Source: Candidatus Thalassarchaeum sp.
GTDB taxonomy: Archaea > Thermoplasmatota > Poseidoniia > Poseidoniales > Thalassarchaeaceae
Direction: 5' to 3'
DNA length: 64,000 nt
Assembly (NCBI GenBank): GCA_022449345.1
Contig: JAKURL010000003.1
Span: 34,082-98,081, forward strand
Both the position numbers and the translations under genes were made by a program. Shown here in pieces: positions 1-9,247 of the stretch (position 1 is its first letter; each line of letters begins with the position of its first letter). The notes under the pieces are model-generated. The model was not told the origin of the DNA. It did no database searches and saw nothing but the letters and a program-made list of their open reading frames with translations.

Positions 1-196
1 TTTTAGACGCCAATCCAGCGGCTCCGAAGCGAATTGCCTCAGAACGATCTCGCTGCCCTCGTTGTCGAGCATTTGCAATTTCCGCCTGCGAGTACTGCAA
101 TTCTTTCTGGAGTTCGGCTACCTTTGCTTCTAGTACAGCCATCCCATCTTCGGCTTCTTCCGTATCTTCGACGGCTTCCGACTCATCATCTGGCAT
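1..196 (-). CDS. grpE: Nucleotide exchange factor GrpE, N-terminal part
   Basis: The window's left edge cuts this gene; 65 codons are visible from an ATG at 194-196. The protein starts with an acidic stretch, continues into a heptad-like coiled coil (LEAKVAELQKELQ) and reaches the family signature region AEIANARQRGQRDRSEA followed by RFGAAGLA. This is the long N-terminal helix and the entry to the conserved core of GrpE, which releases ADP from DnaK in the cytoplasmic Hsp70 cycle. It lies 59 nt after the rli1 stop on the same strand, so both may share a transcript. dnaK and dnaJ would be expected beyond the left edge, but that cannot be seen. Confidence 0.85.
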   Translation of the reverse strand, partial: MPDDESEAVEDTEEAEDGMAVLEAKVAELQKELQYSQAEIANARQRGQRDRSEAIRFGAAGLASK

Positions 197-255
197 GGTA
201 ACTCGGTTCCGAGCACCATTCAAGAATCCAATGGTTGTTCAGATTGCAACAAACC

Positions 256-2025
256 TCATTCTAGGTAGAAATATTCGCCGCTGGCCTTCTGTTCTCTGTC
301 TTTGCGACTACCTGGTTTGTTGATTCTAGGCCTATGTGATTCGTGATCCCTACGAAAAGTAACTTCGACGTCATTTAGGAATCTATTCATTCCTTTTCGC
401 GAAGACATGGGCCCTTCTGCATTACCATATGAACCACCCAATCCATCGAATACCAATAATGAATCTGAGACTATGTCGATGAAATAGATGTCATGGTCGA
501 TTACCATAGCCGCTTTTTCATTACTTTCCATAGTCCTTCGGATTGCTTTTGCGGCCTCCATCCTAGCGTTGGCATCAAGGTGAGCACTTGGTTCATCTAG
601 CAGGTATAAATCCGCTTCCTTTCCTAGGCAGATTGCAATACTTACAGCCTGCAACTCTCCACCAGATAGTTTCTTTGCGCGCAATTGTAATAGTTGGTCA
701 ACCTGTAAAGGTCTAATTACCTGAGTATGGAATTCACCACTCCGCCATTTTGCTCCAAGTTCTGTATCAAGCCAGTCCTGAACGCTCCCATCAAAATCAG
801 TATTGACATGCTGTGTTTTGTATGAAATGGCGGCATCCATGGTACACCAACCCTGATCAGGTTCCATCTCTCCTGCAATCATCTTGACCATTGTTGTCTT
901 TCCTGTTGCATTTGGTCCAACTACACCAACAACCTCGGCGCTACGAACTTCTCCATTCCCTGTCCTAAGTTCAAATTCTCCCAATTTTTTCTGCATATCT
1001 CCCCACTGCAATATTGGGGTTCCAACATCCATACCTCGGTCACGTCCTCTGAGAAATTGGATAGGCTTATCGCGAATACGTATGTTTTCTTCAGGAAGAT
1101 AACCTTCTAGATATGCATTTATTGCAGTTCTAGTAGTCCTTGGTGGTGTGAAAATCCCGTAGGCTGAGCGTTCACCGTATATTACGTGAATTAGGTCACA
1201 TAGAACATCAAGTATTGCTAAATCGTGTTCTACTACCAAAACTCTGTTCCCTTTCTCTGCTAATTCCCTGATAACTCCTACCATCCTCATTCTTTCATAT
1301 ATGTCCAAGTACGACGAGGGTTCATCGAAAAAGTAGACATCGGCTTCTTTCAGAAGCGTTGCACATATTGCTACGCGTTGTAATTCACCACCAGACAAGA
1401 CATCAAGATTTCTTTCCAAAATATGGTCTATACCCATTATTTTACTGAAATGAGAAAACTCGTCTCGTTCGTCAACCCTTTCAAGTAAATCTAGTACCTT
1501 TCCTTGGAAAATTTTGGGAAGTTTATCGATATACTGGGGCTTGACGGCAATTCTTACCTCTTCCTCTGCAACAAGCCCTAGATAATCCCTTAACTCACCC
1601 CTGGGAAATGTTGTGATTACATCTTCCCATTGGGGACTTGGGTTTCTCCAGTCTCCAAGATTAGGCGTGAAAGATCCTGATAGCAAATTAATCGCAGTTG
1701 ATTTTCCGATTCCGTTGGGCCCGAGAATTCCAACAATTTGCTCCTGTTTAGGGGACGGAAGACGAAATAATTTGAATGAGTTTTCTCCATAACTGTGAGT
1801 CAAATCTGTGTCTAATTCTTCTGGCAAGTTGATTATTTTCACAGCGTCGTCGGGACAGTGTTTCGCTCTCGTAAAGCAAACAGGGCACGCAGTTTCAAGG
1901 ATTCTACATTTGTCCCCCTCGATTTGAATACAATCTCTATCACACATTTCTGAGTATTTCTTTAGATATGCAAAGGCGTTGCTATTGGGTTTACAACGCT
2001 CCTCTAGAAGTATTGCCACCCTCAT
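256..2025 (-). CDS. rli1: ABCE1/Rli1 ribosome recycling ATPase
   Basis: The 589-residue protein has the ABCE1 order: an N-terminal cysteine-rich domain (residues 1-68, ending CPDDAVKIINLP), ATPase 1 with Walker A GPNGIGKST near residue 101 and signature LSGGELQR, then ATPase 2 with GPNATGKTT and LSGGELQ. ABCE1 splits terminated or stalled ribosomes into subunits. A GGAGGG site about 6 nt before the ATG supports the start. The Fe-S domain is odd. Family members have eight ligands; here only C11, C28, C32, C40, C47, C50 and C57 occur. The second cysteine of the first motif is missing after CKP, and the third cysteine of the C-x2-C-x2-C-x3-CP motif is Arg53. Both ATPase sites look intact. Confidence 0.95.
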   Translation of the reverse strand: MRVAILLEERCKPNSNAFAYLKKYSEMCDRDCIQIEGDKCRILETACPVCFTRAKHCPDDAVKIINLPEELDTDLTHSYGENSFKLFRLPSPKQEQIVGILGPNGIGKSTAINLLSGSFTPNLGDWRNPSPQWEDVITTFPRGELRDYLGLVAEEEVRIAVKPQYIDKLPKIFQGKVLDLLERVDERDEFSHFSKIMGIDHILERNLDVLSGGELQRVAICATLLKEADVYFFDEPSSYLDIYERMRMVGVIRELAEKGNRVLVVEHDLAILDVLCDLIHVIYGERSAYGIFTPPRTTRTAINAYLEGYLPEENIRIRDKPIQFLRGRDRGMDVGTPILQWGDMQKKLGEFELRTGNGEVRSAEVVGVVGPNATGKTTMVKMIAGEMEPDQGWCTMDAAISYKTQHVNTDFDGSVQDWLDTELGAKWRSGEFHTQVIRPLQVDQLLQLRAKKLSGGELQAVSIAICLGKEADLYLLDEPSAHLDANARMEAAKAIRRTMESNEKAAMVIDHDIYFIDIVSDSLLVFDGLGGSYGNAEGPMSSRKGMNRFLNDVEVTFRRDHESHRPRINKPGSRKDREQKASGEYFYLE

Positions 2026-2095
2026 AAATATCCCTCCGAATTACTATGCTCGATAATCTTCCCTTCTGACTTGACCTTCGCAAGCCGCTTCTTGC

Positions 2096-3346
2096 TCAAA
2101 GAGTAAGGAAGCGGTATCTCGCATATACATATGCGGCTAGAGAAATCTTCTCTGCCTTCGAAAGTTGTATACGCTCGGTGAAAACATCACCGTCGTTCTT
2201 GTTGATTTTCTTTAGTATGGATTCGTAGAAAGCCATCATTGCTGCAGGTGAATAACGAGATTGTCGATCTAACAGTGGAAGCAGTTTGAACGCCTTATCG
2301 CGATAGGATTCTGCTCTCTCAATGTACTCTTCAACGAACGGCTTCCAACCCGGATGTTTGAGTAATTCACCACCACTCTTGACATCATCCTCACTAATTC
2401 CGTACCTTCGTAAATCTTCAATTGGAAGGTAAATTCTGTCTCGCTCAGCATCCTCTGCAACGTCTCGTATGATGTTGGTCAGTTGCATGAAAATCCCCCA
2501 AGCTTCGGAGAATTCTCTTGCTTCTAATTCGGAGTATCCGTAAATTTCGATACAGACCAATCCAACGGTCGATGCAACTCGGTAGCAATAGGAATAGAGT
2601 TCTTCGAAGGTTTCGTATCGGTTGCGATGAAAGTCATCCTCCATTCCGCTAATCATATCGTCCAGTAATTGACGAGGGATCTTGTAGCGTCGAATGGTGT
2701 CTTTCAAAGCGATGAAAATCGGGTCTGTTGAGGTGACTTGACCGTACGCACTAGACAATTTCTTGCGGTAGTAGAAAAGTTGTGACATGCGGTCATCGTA
2801 ATGGTCTCGAGCGACGACAGGGCTAGTTCCAGTCAGCCTCTCGATGTGGGCTCTGTATTCTATCGATTCAGGGTCGTCTGAAGAGCCACCAGGGAATGAA
2901 TCGACATAGTCACCATCTGCAATATCATCAGCTCTACGGCAGAATGCGTAGTATGCACAAATCGCTCTACGTGCCTCATTTGGAAGATATTTGAACGAAT
3001 GATAGAAGTTTCCTGCCTCGATTCGAGTCAATTCTTCACAGTATTCGTACGCGGTTTCAATCATGTAATCCGGCACACCGGGTTCGGACCAAATCGCGGC
3101 ATCGATGTGCCCAAACGGATTAACTAACTCTCCACGAGAGCCGACGACACCCATGAATCGAGCACCTTCTCGAATGGTTTCTAGGGCGGTAATCGAAATT
3201 GCTCGGGCCGCTTCTCGGGTTAGGCTAACTGTAGATCTGACACCCTCGATACCCTTGTTTTCAACATCGGCATCCACGAGAGAAATGCTACGCTCAAGGT
3301 CGTACCGCAGATCACCTGCGGAATCGCTCCTCGTGTCTTGAGACAT
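2096..3346 (-). CDS. Squalene/phytoene synthase family protein (HpnC- or CrtB-like)
   Basis: A trans-isoprenyl diphosphate synthase joining two prenyl diphosphates head to head. Both Mg-binding motifs are present: RRADDIADG near residues 138-145 and NIIRDVAEDAERDRIYLP further on. The ATG at 3344-3346 is preferred; a GTG 45 nt upstream would add 15 basic residues with no ribosome site. About 105 residues precede the synthase core, longer than usual for the family, with no recognised domain. It follows a second family member and a HpnE-like flavoprotein, the gene content of the HpnC-HpnD-HpnE squalene route. Assignment as HpnC rather than phytoene synthase is inference from that context. Confidence 0.8.
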   Translation of the reverse strand: MSQDTRSDSAGDLRYDLERSISLVDADVENKGIEGVRSTVSLTREAARAISITALETIREGARFMGVVGSRGELVNPFGHIDAAIWSEPGVPDYMIETAYEYCEELTRIEAGNFYHSFKYLPNEARRAICAYYAFCRRADDIADGDYVDSFPGGSSDDPESIEYRAHIERLTGTSPVVARDHYDDRMSQLFYYRKKLSSAYGQVTSTDPIFIALKDTIRRYKIPRQLLDDMISGMEDDFHRNRYETFEELYSYCYRVASTVGLVCIEIYGYSELEAREFSEAWGIFMQLTNIIRDVAEDAERDRIYLPIEDLRRYGISEDDVKSGGELLKHPGWKPFVEEYIERAESYRDKAFKLLPLLDRQSRYSPAAMMAFYESILKKINKNDGDVFTERIQLSKAEKISLAAYVYARYRFLTL

Positions 3347-3405
3347 GGTAACGCCGAACGCGAGCCCCCGTCGTTCGCTCTTGAACCTCACCCTCGCGCG
3401 CGTGC

Positions 3406-3423
3406 AGGCCGCCTCAGCGGCCT
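3406..3423 (-). other. Intergenic hairpin before the HpnC-like gene
   Basis: A perfect 7-bp stem with a 4-nt loop (AGGCCGC-CTCA-GCGGCCT on plus) lies between the stop of one prenyl synthase gene (3433) and the start of the next (3346), about 60 nt before that start. It could act as a 5' leader structure or a weak terminator; no T-run follows on either side. Confidence 0.5.
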
Positions 3424-3432
3424 ATAGTCGGT

Positions 3433-4452
3433 TTAGGAGTCATTTCTAGCCCTATTTACAGCATTGTTGAGAATTCGGTTTTCCATCGGTTTGAAACGTG
3501 TTGAAATACTACATGAAATGGCAATTTTCTTGATTCTACCACGGTCGACTTTGATTCTCTCATAAGCATCGAGTACATTACCGGTTCGAAGTAGTGCAAG
3601 AGTCTCTAAGCCAATTACAACAGGTAGCATACAAGCCATTCGGAGACTACGGTATTTTCGTGGAATCATTCGAATATAACTTATTGCGGCTTCATAGTGA
3701 TGGCAGGTTAAGTCGAGATAGGAATCGTAGAGCGGTCTGAAAGCCGTAATTGATTCTGGATTCCTAAGGTCCTCGTAGCTTAGCCCAATCTCCGCTAATC
3801 TTTCACTCGGTATGTAGCAGCGACCCAAGGCCAAATCCGCAGGAATATCTCTCAGAATGTTCGTCATTTGCAGTGCCTTTCCGAAGCGAATCCCCAGCGA
3901 ATCAAATGTCGCGGTGTCGGCAATATCTCCTGACAATTCGTTCTGCAGAGTAATCGCCGTCCAGAACTCTCCAACGCTTCCAGCCACCCTGTATGCATAA
4001 TCATCCAATTCAGAATCATTTTCTAAGCAGGTGAGTTCAGATCCAAGAGCCCCAAACCTGACCAAATCGAGCCTCTGTCCCGAGATGATCACATCCAGAC
4101 AGCGTTGCATCAAAACAGCATCCTGTGAAGCCATATTCCGATATGCAGCTACAACAGAATCCAGGTTTTCTAGCAATCTTTTCTCATCAACATCGTCTTG
4201 AATTACGGCAATATTTGTCAAGTCGAGAGGTGCATCACCGACGAGGTTTTTCTGATATCCATCGAGAGCTTCAATCAATGCTTCAGCATCTTCTGTTTTG
4301 GAATCTGCAATCGTGTCTGCTAACCTCGCTAGAAGATAGAGTAGACCAACTTGATCTCGAACACTATTCGGGAGAGTTGTAAGTGTCAAATGGAAGGAAC
4401 GAGAGGTGGCCTTGAGCAGCCCATCAATGTGCTCGTCAATTACCTCAGCCAT
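3433..4452 (-). CDS. Squalene/phytoene synthase family protein (HpnD-like)
   Basis: The 339-residue protein is a second trans-isoprenyl diphosphate synthase, of normal family length. The first Asp-rich motif is LARLADTIADS (D46 and D50). The second is NILRDIPADLALGRCYIP (D202 and D206). YRVAGSVGEFW near 154-165 matches the conserved YxxxVAGxVG segment. A strong GGAGGTG site 8 nt before the ATG supports the start. In bacteria HpnD makes presqualene diphosphate from two farnesyl diphosphates, HpnC converts it to hydroxysqualene and HpnE removes the hydroxyl. Lying between a HpnE-like and another synthase gene, it most likely catalyses one of the first two steps. The exact assignment is inference. 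Confidence 0.82.
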   Translation of the reverse strand: MAEVIDEHIDGLLKATSRSFHLTLTTLPNSVRDQVGLLYLLARLADTIADSKTEDAEALIEALDGYQKNLVGDAPLDLTNIAVIQDDVDEKRLLENLDSVVAAYRNMASQDAVLMQRCLDVIISGQRLDLVRFGALGSELTCLENDSELDDYAYRVAGSVGEFWTAITLQNELSGDIADTATFDSLGIRFGKALQMTNILRDIPADLALGRCYIPSERLAEIGLSYEDLRNPESITAFRPLYDSYLDLTCHHYEAAISYIRMIPRKYRSLRMACMLPVVIGLETLALLRTGNVLDAYERIKVDRGRIKKIAISCSISTRFKPMENRILNNAVNRARNDS

Positions 4453-4506
4453 GCTTCTTTCACCTCCGGCACAATCGCTTATCTGTTGAGTGCTTCGCAG
4501 ATTCTT

Positions 4507-5973
4507 CTATTTCCACACTCTCCAATCTTTGTCTCCTCTATTAGGGGAATTTGGCCAGTCCAGCCAACTATCGTCGTGATGCCAACCAGTAAAGTCTCTA
4601 ACTCCGTTCAGTTCTAGATAAGTTGCTGCAGCAGTGAGTCCGGACCTCGTTGAGGCTTCTAGAGTGGAAGGCCAATCGATGTTTATCCAATCTCCTCCCA
4701 AAATCACTCCTTCGCCAGCGTCTAAGGGATTTGGGCGAAGGCGTTGAGATCCTGCCATTAGGGCCGTAGTGGCCCGATTAATTCTAACAACGCGGAAGTC
4801 GATTAATGCCGGAGATTGCGGGAATGCAGTTTCGATTACCCTTTTGTATTCGTTCCTAATCAATTCATCCGCCCAGTCGATATATGGGTCAGCGTAGGAC
4901 ACAGGGCTGGAAATCCAGTGACCCGGCAAACCACCTCTCTCTCCGTCATCGAGTTCACCAGAGCGGTCGAATAACATCTGAATCAATGGTTCATCACAAC
5001 AGATCACGAAAGGTGTACCATCGGGTAGCACAGGTCCCTCATGGAACGCGTGAATTCCGATTTGAGATGTGTTGCCCAATTTCGCGAGTCGTTCTGCAAC
5101 GTCGTGTGAAGCAAGGCTTGCTGTTGATCCTGTGAGAAGCCTCGCAGTGGCTGTAATTGGTGTGCAAATAATTACTGTTGAAGCGGCATGAAATCCATCT
5201 ATTGTATTCACACCCGTAACCTTTCCACTTTCTCGGAATAGACTCGTAGCAGAGGTTGAGAGATGGACTTCAACACCTGCAGCCGCTAGAGTTCTTCGTA
5301 GGGCAGAGGAAACTGCCTGCGTAAAGTCTGTAGTGAAGCAACCAACATCGAATGTATCTACTTGACTAAAGAATGCCTTGTTGAACAAGAAGATCGCAGA
5401 TGCAGCACTGGCCTGAGCGGAATTGATGTTTAGCGCCAATCGGATGATTGGATTCCAAAATCGAGCGATTGCTCTCTTGCTCTGGCCATTGTCCTCTAGC
5501 CATTGCAAGAAAGTTAGGTCATCTAGTTCTCTCCTTTGTTCCTCAGTCGTACTTTGAATCGCTTTGACTGCCTTCTGCATCGCCATTTTATCTACTAATC
5601 CAAGGAAACTCGCATTAAGAAAAGCGGTGGTTAGATGGTTTGGTGGAGGCAATTTACCAGAGTGAATTGTCGATATTCGCCCTTCCCCCACCTCTAGGAA
5701 TGGCAACATGGTCGAATCTTGCAATTTTACAACATCTCTCACCTCACAAGTTGCCAATAGTTGAAGAAAGCGGCTGTAAGTCCGGAAAATCACATTCTGA
5801 GTACTGTCAATTTGCCTGTTAAGTCCACTGATTTTGATGCTGTTGAAACGCCCTCCCAACCTGTTGGAAGCCTCTAGCAAAGTGACATTCACACCTCGTC
5901 CCGCAAGGGCAAGAGCAGAAGCACAACCGGCTATGCCTCCACCTAATACTACCACTCGCGATTGCAAACTCAC
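4507..5973 (-). CDS. hpnE: FAD-dependent amine oxidase/desaturase family protein, HpnE-like hydroxysqualene dehydroxylase
   Basis: The N-terminus carries a dinucleotide-binding Rossmann motif (VVVLGGGIAGCASA, residues 7-20, with Glu34 after strand 2) and the GG-motif LGGRFNS at 39-45, typical of squalene- and carotenoid-associated flavin desaturases. The segment IDSTQNVIF aligns with the conserved DxGQH region of HpnE, and LTFLQWLEDNGQS with the LSFxxWL region. Length (488) is near the usual 420-450. The start is GTG; no ATG exists before the FAD motif. Two squalene/phytoene synthase genes follow at 54 and 86 nt on the same strand, supporting a three-enzyme squalene cassette. A phytoene desaturase-like role is the main alternative. 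Confidence 0.72.
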   Translation of the reverse strand: MSLQSRVVVLGGGIAGCASALALAGRGVNVTLLEASNRLGGRFNSIKISGLNRQIDSTQNVIFRTYSRFLQLLATCEVRDVVKLQDSTMLPFLEVGEGRISTIHSGKLPPPNHLTTAFLNASFLGLVDKMAMQKAVKAIQSTTEEQRRELDDLTFLQWLEDNGQSKRAIARFWNPIIRLALNINSAQASAASAIFLFNKAFFSQVDTFDVGCFTTDFTQAVSSALRRTLAAAGVEVHLSTSATSLFRESGKVTGVNTIDGFHAASTVIICTPITATARLLTGSTASLASHDVAERLAKLGNTSQIGIHAFHEGPVLPDGTPFVICCDEPLIQMLFDRSGELDDGERGGLPGHWISSPVSYADPYIDWADELIRNEYKRVIETAFPQSPALIDFRVVRINRATTALMAGSQRLRPNPLDAGEGVILGGDWINIDWPSTLEASTRSGLTAAATYLELNGVRDFTGWHHDDSWLDWPNSPNRGDKDWRVWK

Positions 5974-6037
5974 GAACGCTTGGCTGCATTCTTTGGGTTA
6001 AGACCCTCCGTGAGTCCACGGGCTTAGAGTTCGGTCT

Positions 6038-6961
6038 TCATAGAAGACCGGCTTGTTCCAAAGCGATCTTCAGCGTGGCGCCGATTTCGGAGGGGTCTCT
6101 AGCTATGTGGATGCCTGCCGCCTCGAAAGCGGCAAATTTCTCGGCGGCTGTCCCCTTACCTCCAGAGATGATGGCGCCCGCGTGCCCCATTCTCTTGCCA
6201 GGTGGAGCAGTCGCCCCAGCCACGAAGCCGACAATCGGCTTGCTGAAGTTATCTGCGACCCAAGCCGCTGCCTCCTCCTCGGCAGTACCACCAATCTCGC
6301 CAATCAGCACCACTGCCTCAGTCTCAGGATCCTCTTCGAAAGCCGCTAGGCAGTCGATGAACCCAGTCCCACTGACGGGGTCGCCACCAATTCCTATACA
6401 TGTGGTCTGACCTTCGCCTACGCTCATCGTCTGAGCCACTGCCTCGTATGTGAGAGTGCCAGATTTCGAGATAACACCGATTCTTCCCTTGGCGTGGATA
6501 TACCCAGGCATGATTCCGACCTTGCAGCCTCCATCTTCTCCGGGCGTGATGATTCCCGGGCAGTTTGGCCCAATCAGCCTGATTCCGGGTATCTTTGAGA
6601 TATGTCCGACGGATCGGACCATATCGAGGGTTGGAATACCCTCGGTGATGCAAACTATCAGTCCCTCTCCCTTGATTTCGTTGAACGCATCGGCAGCTTC
6701 GATGATTGCCGAGGCTGCGAATCTAGCTGGCACGTAAATCACGCTGACATCAGCATCAGTTTGGGAAATTGCTTCGGTCATATCATCGAACACAGGGACC
6801 TCACGACCGGGCAGTTCAACCATCTGTCCTCCCTTGCCGGGAGTGACTCCACCTACCACATCGGTCCCGTACTCTATCATCCGGGTAGCGTGAAATGTGC
6901 CTTGACTTCCAGTGATGCCCTGAACTAGGACTTTGCTCGTTTCATCGATCCAGATGCTCAA
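6038..6961 (-). CDS. sucD: Succinate--CoA ligase, alpha subunit
   Basis: The alpha subunit of succinyl-CoA synthetase interconverts succinyl-CoA and succinate with nucleoside triphosphate formation in the citric acid cycle. Visible are the CoA-binding segment [14 protein letters not shown] near the N-terminus, TPGKGGQ, the IGPNCPGII loop, and [12 protein letters not shown] containing the phosphorylated histidine. Length (307) is normal. The start codon is TTG overlapping the TGA stop of sucC (sequence TTGA), so translation is probably coupled to sucC; no ATG lies close by. It ends 64 nt before the hpnE-like gene on the same strand. Confidence 0.95.
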   Translation of the reverse strand: MSIWIDETSKVLVQGITGSQGTFHATRMIEYGTDVVGGVTPGKGGQMVELPGREVPVFDDMTEAISQTDADVSVIYVPARFAASAIIEAADAFNEIKGEGLIVCITEGIPTLDMVRSVGHISKIPGIRLIGPNCPGIITPGEDGGCKVGIMPGYIHAKGRIGVISKSGTLTYEAVAQTMSVGEGQTTCIGIGGDPVSGTGFIDCLAAFEEDPETEAVVLIGEIGGTAEEEAAAWVADNFSKPIVGFVAGATAPPGKRMGHAGAIISGGKGTAAEKFAAFEAAGIHIARDPSEIGATLKIALEQAGLL

Positions 6962-8169
6962 GCCTTCGCCCCCTCTAGAGCTGCGACAATTGCTTCAGCT
7001 CCCTCGGCTAGTGTACTTACAGTAGTGACTTCCAAGGAACTCTCCTCTAGGACAGTCCTGCCTTCGACATGGTTGGTGCCAGAGAATCGGACTACAAGTG
7101 GAACCGACAAACCGACCTCTCTGGATGCATCGATAATGCTTCTAGCCACCATATCACAGCGGATGATGCCCCCGAAGATGTTCACTAGGATGCCTTCCAC
7201 ATTAGGATCCTCTAGAATGATACCGAATGCAGTAGTAATTGATTCCTTATTTGCCCCTCCTCCAATGTCTAGGAAGTTGGCGGGCTCACCACCGTACAGT
7301 TTGATGACATCCATCGATGCCATTGCAAGGCCAGCACCGTTGACGAGGCAACCGATATCACCATCAAGTTTGACGTAGGAAAGACCTGCTTCCTTGGCGC
7401 GAGTTTCGGTCGGCTCTTCTTCAGACAAATCTCTTAATTCACCCCAATCCGTGTGTCGGAATGAGGCGTTTTCGTCGAAACTAACCTTAGCGTCAAGAGC
7501 GACCATTTCGTCTGACTTAGTTCGAACTAGAGGATTGATTTCTACCATCGAGCAATCGTTTGAAACGAATAGGTCGTAGAGGCTTCCGATCATTCCTAAG
7601 AAGTCCTTCAAGGCAGCACCTGATAGACCTAGAGCCATACCGAGTTTTCTCTTTTGGGATTCAAGCAAATCTGCTTGCGGATCAACCCATATTTTGTGAA
7701 TTGCTTCAGGAGTGTTTTCGGCAACCTCTTCGATATCCATACCTCCTTCCGTCGAGGCCATGATTAGTACTGCCTTTGCTTCCCTATCGACTAACAAGGC
7801 AAGGTAGTATTCATGTGCGATTTCACAACCAGCCTCGACGTAGAGATTACTGACTAATTTCCCAGCAGGTCCCGTCTGCTTAGTTACGAGTATATGTCCC
7901 AGGATGTTTTCAGCATAGGTTTCCACTTCATCACGGGAGAAAGCAATCTTGACACCGCCCTCCATTAGGAGGTCTCCAGAAGTCGGGCAGTACAGGTTGC
8001 CCTTGCCTCGCCCACCGGCATGGATTTGACTCTTGACTGCGACTACTTTTGAGCCAAGAGAATCGTATGCAGCAAGGGCTTCTTTGACACTTTTGCAGTG
8101 CACGCCATCCTGCACCTTGACACCCGCGGAACGGAAGAGCTGCTTACCCTGATACTCGTGGATGTTCAT
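6958..8169 (-). CDS. sucC: Succinate--CoA ligase, beta subunit
   Basis: The ADP/GDP-forming beta subunit contributes the ATP-grasp fold and nucleotide specificity. [17 protein letters not shown] is the classic SucC N-terminus, so the start is the ATG at 8167-8169 although the frame stays open for 67 more codons upstream. Other family marks are the lysine-rich grasp loop [30 protein letters not shown], and the CoA-ligase region with FLDIGGGA and [10 protein letters not shown]. Length (403) is slightly above the usual 390. It overlaps sucD by 4 nt. The gene opens a minus-strand run whose promoter must lie in the 109-bp gap it shares with a divergent nucleotidyltransferase gene. Confidence 0.95.
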   Translation of the reverse strand: MNIHEYQGKQLFRSAGVKVQDGVHCKSVKEALAAYDSLGSKVVAVKSQIHAGGRGKGNLYCPTSGDLLMEGGVKIAFSRDEVETYAENILGHILVTKQTGPAGKLVSNLYVEAGCEIAHEYYLALLVDREAKAVLIMASTEGGMDIEEVAENTPEAIHKIWVDPQADLLESQKRKLGMALGLSGAALKDFLGMIGSLYDLFVSNDCSMVEINPLVRTKSDEMVALDAKVSFDENASFRHTDWGELRDLSEEEPTETRAKEAGLSYVKLDGDIGCLVNGAGLAMASMDVIKLYGGEPANFLDIGGGANKESITTAFGIILEDPNVEGILVNIFGGIIRCDMVARSIIDASREVGLSVPLVVRFSGTNHVEGRTVLEESSLEVTTVSTLAEGAEAIVAALEGAKA

Positions 8170-8278
8170 GTCGACGGTCCGACGACCTAACACCCGTCTT
8201 TCAACGATGCGCTTAGAGGGTATGCGGGAGTCGTCGGGGACACGAAGTGCTGAAAGTGGTAATTGTGCCCGACCAACC
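8170..8278. promoter_or_regulatory. Divergent promoter region between sucC and a nucleotidyltransferase gene
   Basis: This 109-bp gap separates two divergently read genes and must hold both promoters. An 8-bp inverted repeat (CCGACGAC at 8179-8186 and GTCGTCGG at 8230-8237) spans 59 bp and could bring both start regions together or form a leader hairpin. No clear TATA element or strong ribosome site is visible for either gene, so leaderless mRNAs are possible. Confidence 0.5.
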
Positions 8279-9241
8279 ATGGACGTAGTGGTTCTGGCCG
8301 GTGGATTTGGCACTCGCTTGCGTCCATGGACTGAAACAATCCCCAAACCACTATTGCCTATTCTTGACAAGTCAATGATTGAGCATGTTCTAGATGTATT
8401 GCCTGAATCTCAAGTTGACAAGGTTCTCATCGCCGCTGGTTACGGTGTAGAACAGATGCGGGAACATTTCAAGGAAACCCCCTTACCCTACGAGGTTGTC
8501 ATTGTTGAAGAAACTGAACCTCTAGGCACTGGAGGGGCGATTGTAAACTGCCGAGAGCATCTTTCAGGAGGGACTTTCTGTGTTATCAATGGAGATTTGA
8601 TTACTAGCCTTAAGGTCGAAGAGATGCTTGAATTCCACAAACAAAATGGCGGTATTGCAACCATTTCCCTCTGGGAAGTTGAAGACCCATCTCGGTTTGG
8701 TGTCGCTGACTACAAAGCAGATACTGGCAAGATAATGAGATTCCAAGAGAAACCTGCAATCGAAGAAGCATATTCTAATCTAATCAACGCTGGAACTTAC
8801 ATCCTTGAGCAAGAAATATTCGACTTTATGCCAGACGAGGCTCATAGCATCGAGAGAGACATTTACGAGAAGATTGCAGAGACTGGTGCATTGAATGGAT
8901 TCCCCTTCGCAGGCATGTTTGTTGACGCAGACACACCTCCTTCATTTGTCGAAGCCAGCCAAGCTTGCATCACTTCTGGTCGATTCGCAACCGGTCAAGT
9001 AGCAGGCGATTCATGGATTGGAGAAGGTTGCGAAAATTTTGGTGAAGTAATTGGCAGCTCTCTTGGCTCTAATGTCATCGTAGGAGAAGGCTCATCGATT
9101 CACAACTCAGTGATTCTAGAAGGTGCAATTATTGGGTCTAATTGTCAATTGCACGGCTGCTTAATTGGTAAGAGCGCGGAAGTAAATGACGGCTCTAATC
9201 TTAATAGCAAAATCGTGGGTCACGGGTCTAAAGTTGAGTGA
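8279..9241 (+). CDS. Nucleoside-diphosphate-sugar pyrophosphorylase
   Basis: A sugar-1-phosphate nucleotidyltransferase making an NDP-sugar for glycans or protein glycosylation. The N-terminus MDVVVLAGGFGTRLRPWTE holds the nucleotide-binding GGxGTRL(R)P signature; KPLLPILDKSMIEHV and the catalytic-domain segment INGDLIT follow. MRFQEKP near the middle matches the sugar-binding FxEKP motif. The last ~90 residues have hexapeptide-like repeats (IGEGCENFGEVIGSSLGSN), a left-handed beta-helix end as in mannose-1-phosphate guanylyltransferases and UTP/dTTP-glucose enzymes. The ATG at 8279 is chosen because the Rossmann motif must start at the N-terminus. The sugar and nucleotide cannot be told from sequence alone. 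A helicase gene starts 6 nt after the stop. Confidence 0.88.
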   Translation: MDVVVLAGGFGTRLRPWTETIPKPLLPILDKSMIEHVLDVLPESQVDKVLIAAGYGVEQMREHFKETPLPYEVVIVEETEPLGTGGAIVNCREHLSGGTFCVINGDLITSLKVEEMLEFHKQNGGIATISLWEVEDPSRFGVADYKADTGKIMRFQEKPAIEEAYSNLINAGTYILEQEIFDFMPDEAHSIERDIYEKIAETGALNGFPFAGMFVDADTPPSFVEASQACITSGRFATGQVAGDSWIGEGCENFGEVIGSSLGSNVIVGEGSSIHNSVILEGAIIGSNCQLHGCLIGKSAEVNDGSNLNSKIVGHGSKVE

Positions 9242-9247
9242 GATAAA

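Noticed and set aside
6053-6928. Several long open frames on plus opposite sucD and sucC
   Set aside because: They are antisense to strongly conserved enzymes, lack ribosome sites and have no recognisable protein motifs.
8170-8370. 67-codon N-terminal extension of sucC
   Set aside because: [12 protein letters not shown] is the standard SucC start, and the extension overlaps the divergent nucleotidyltransferase gene.
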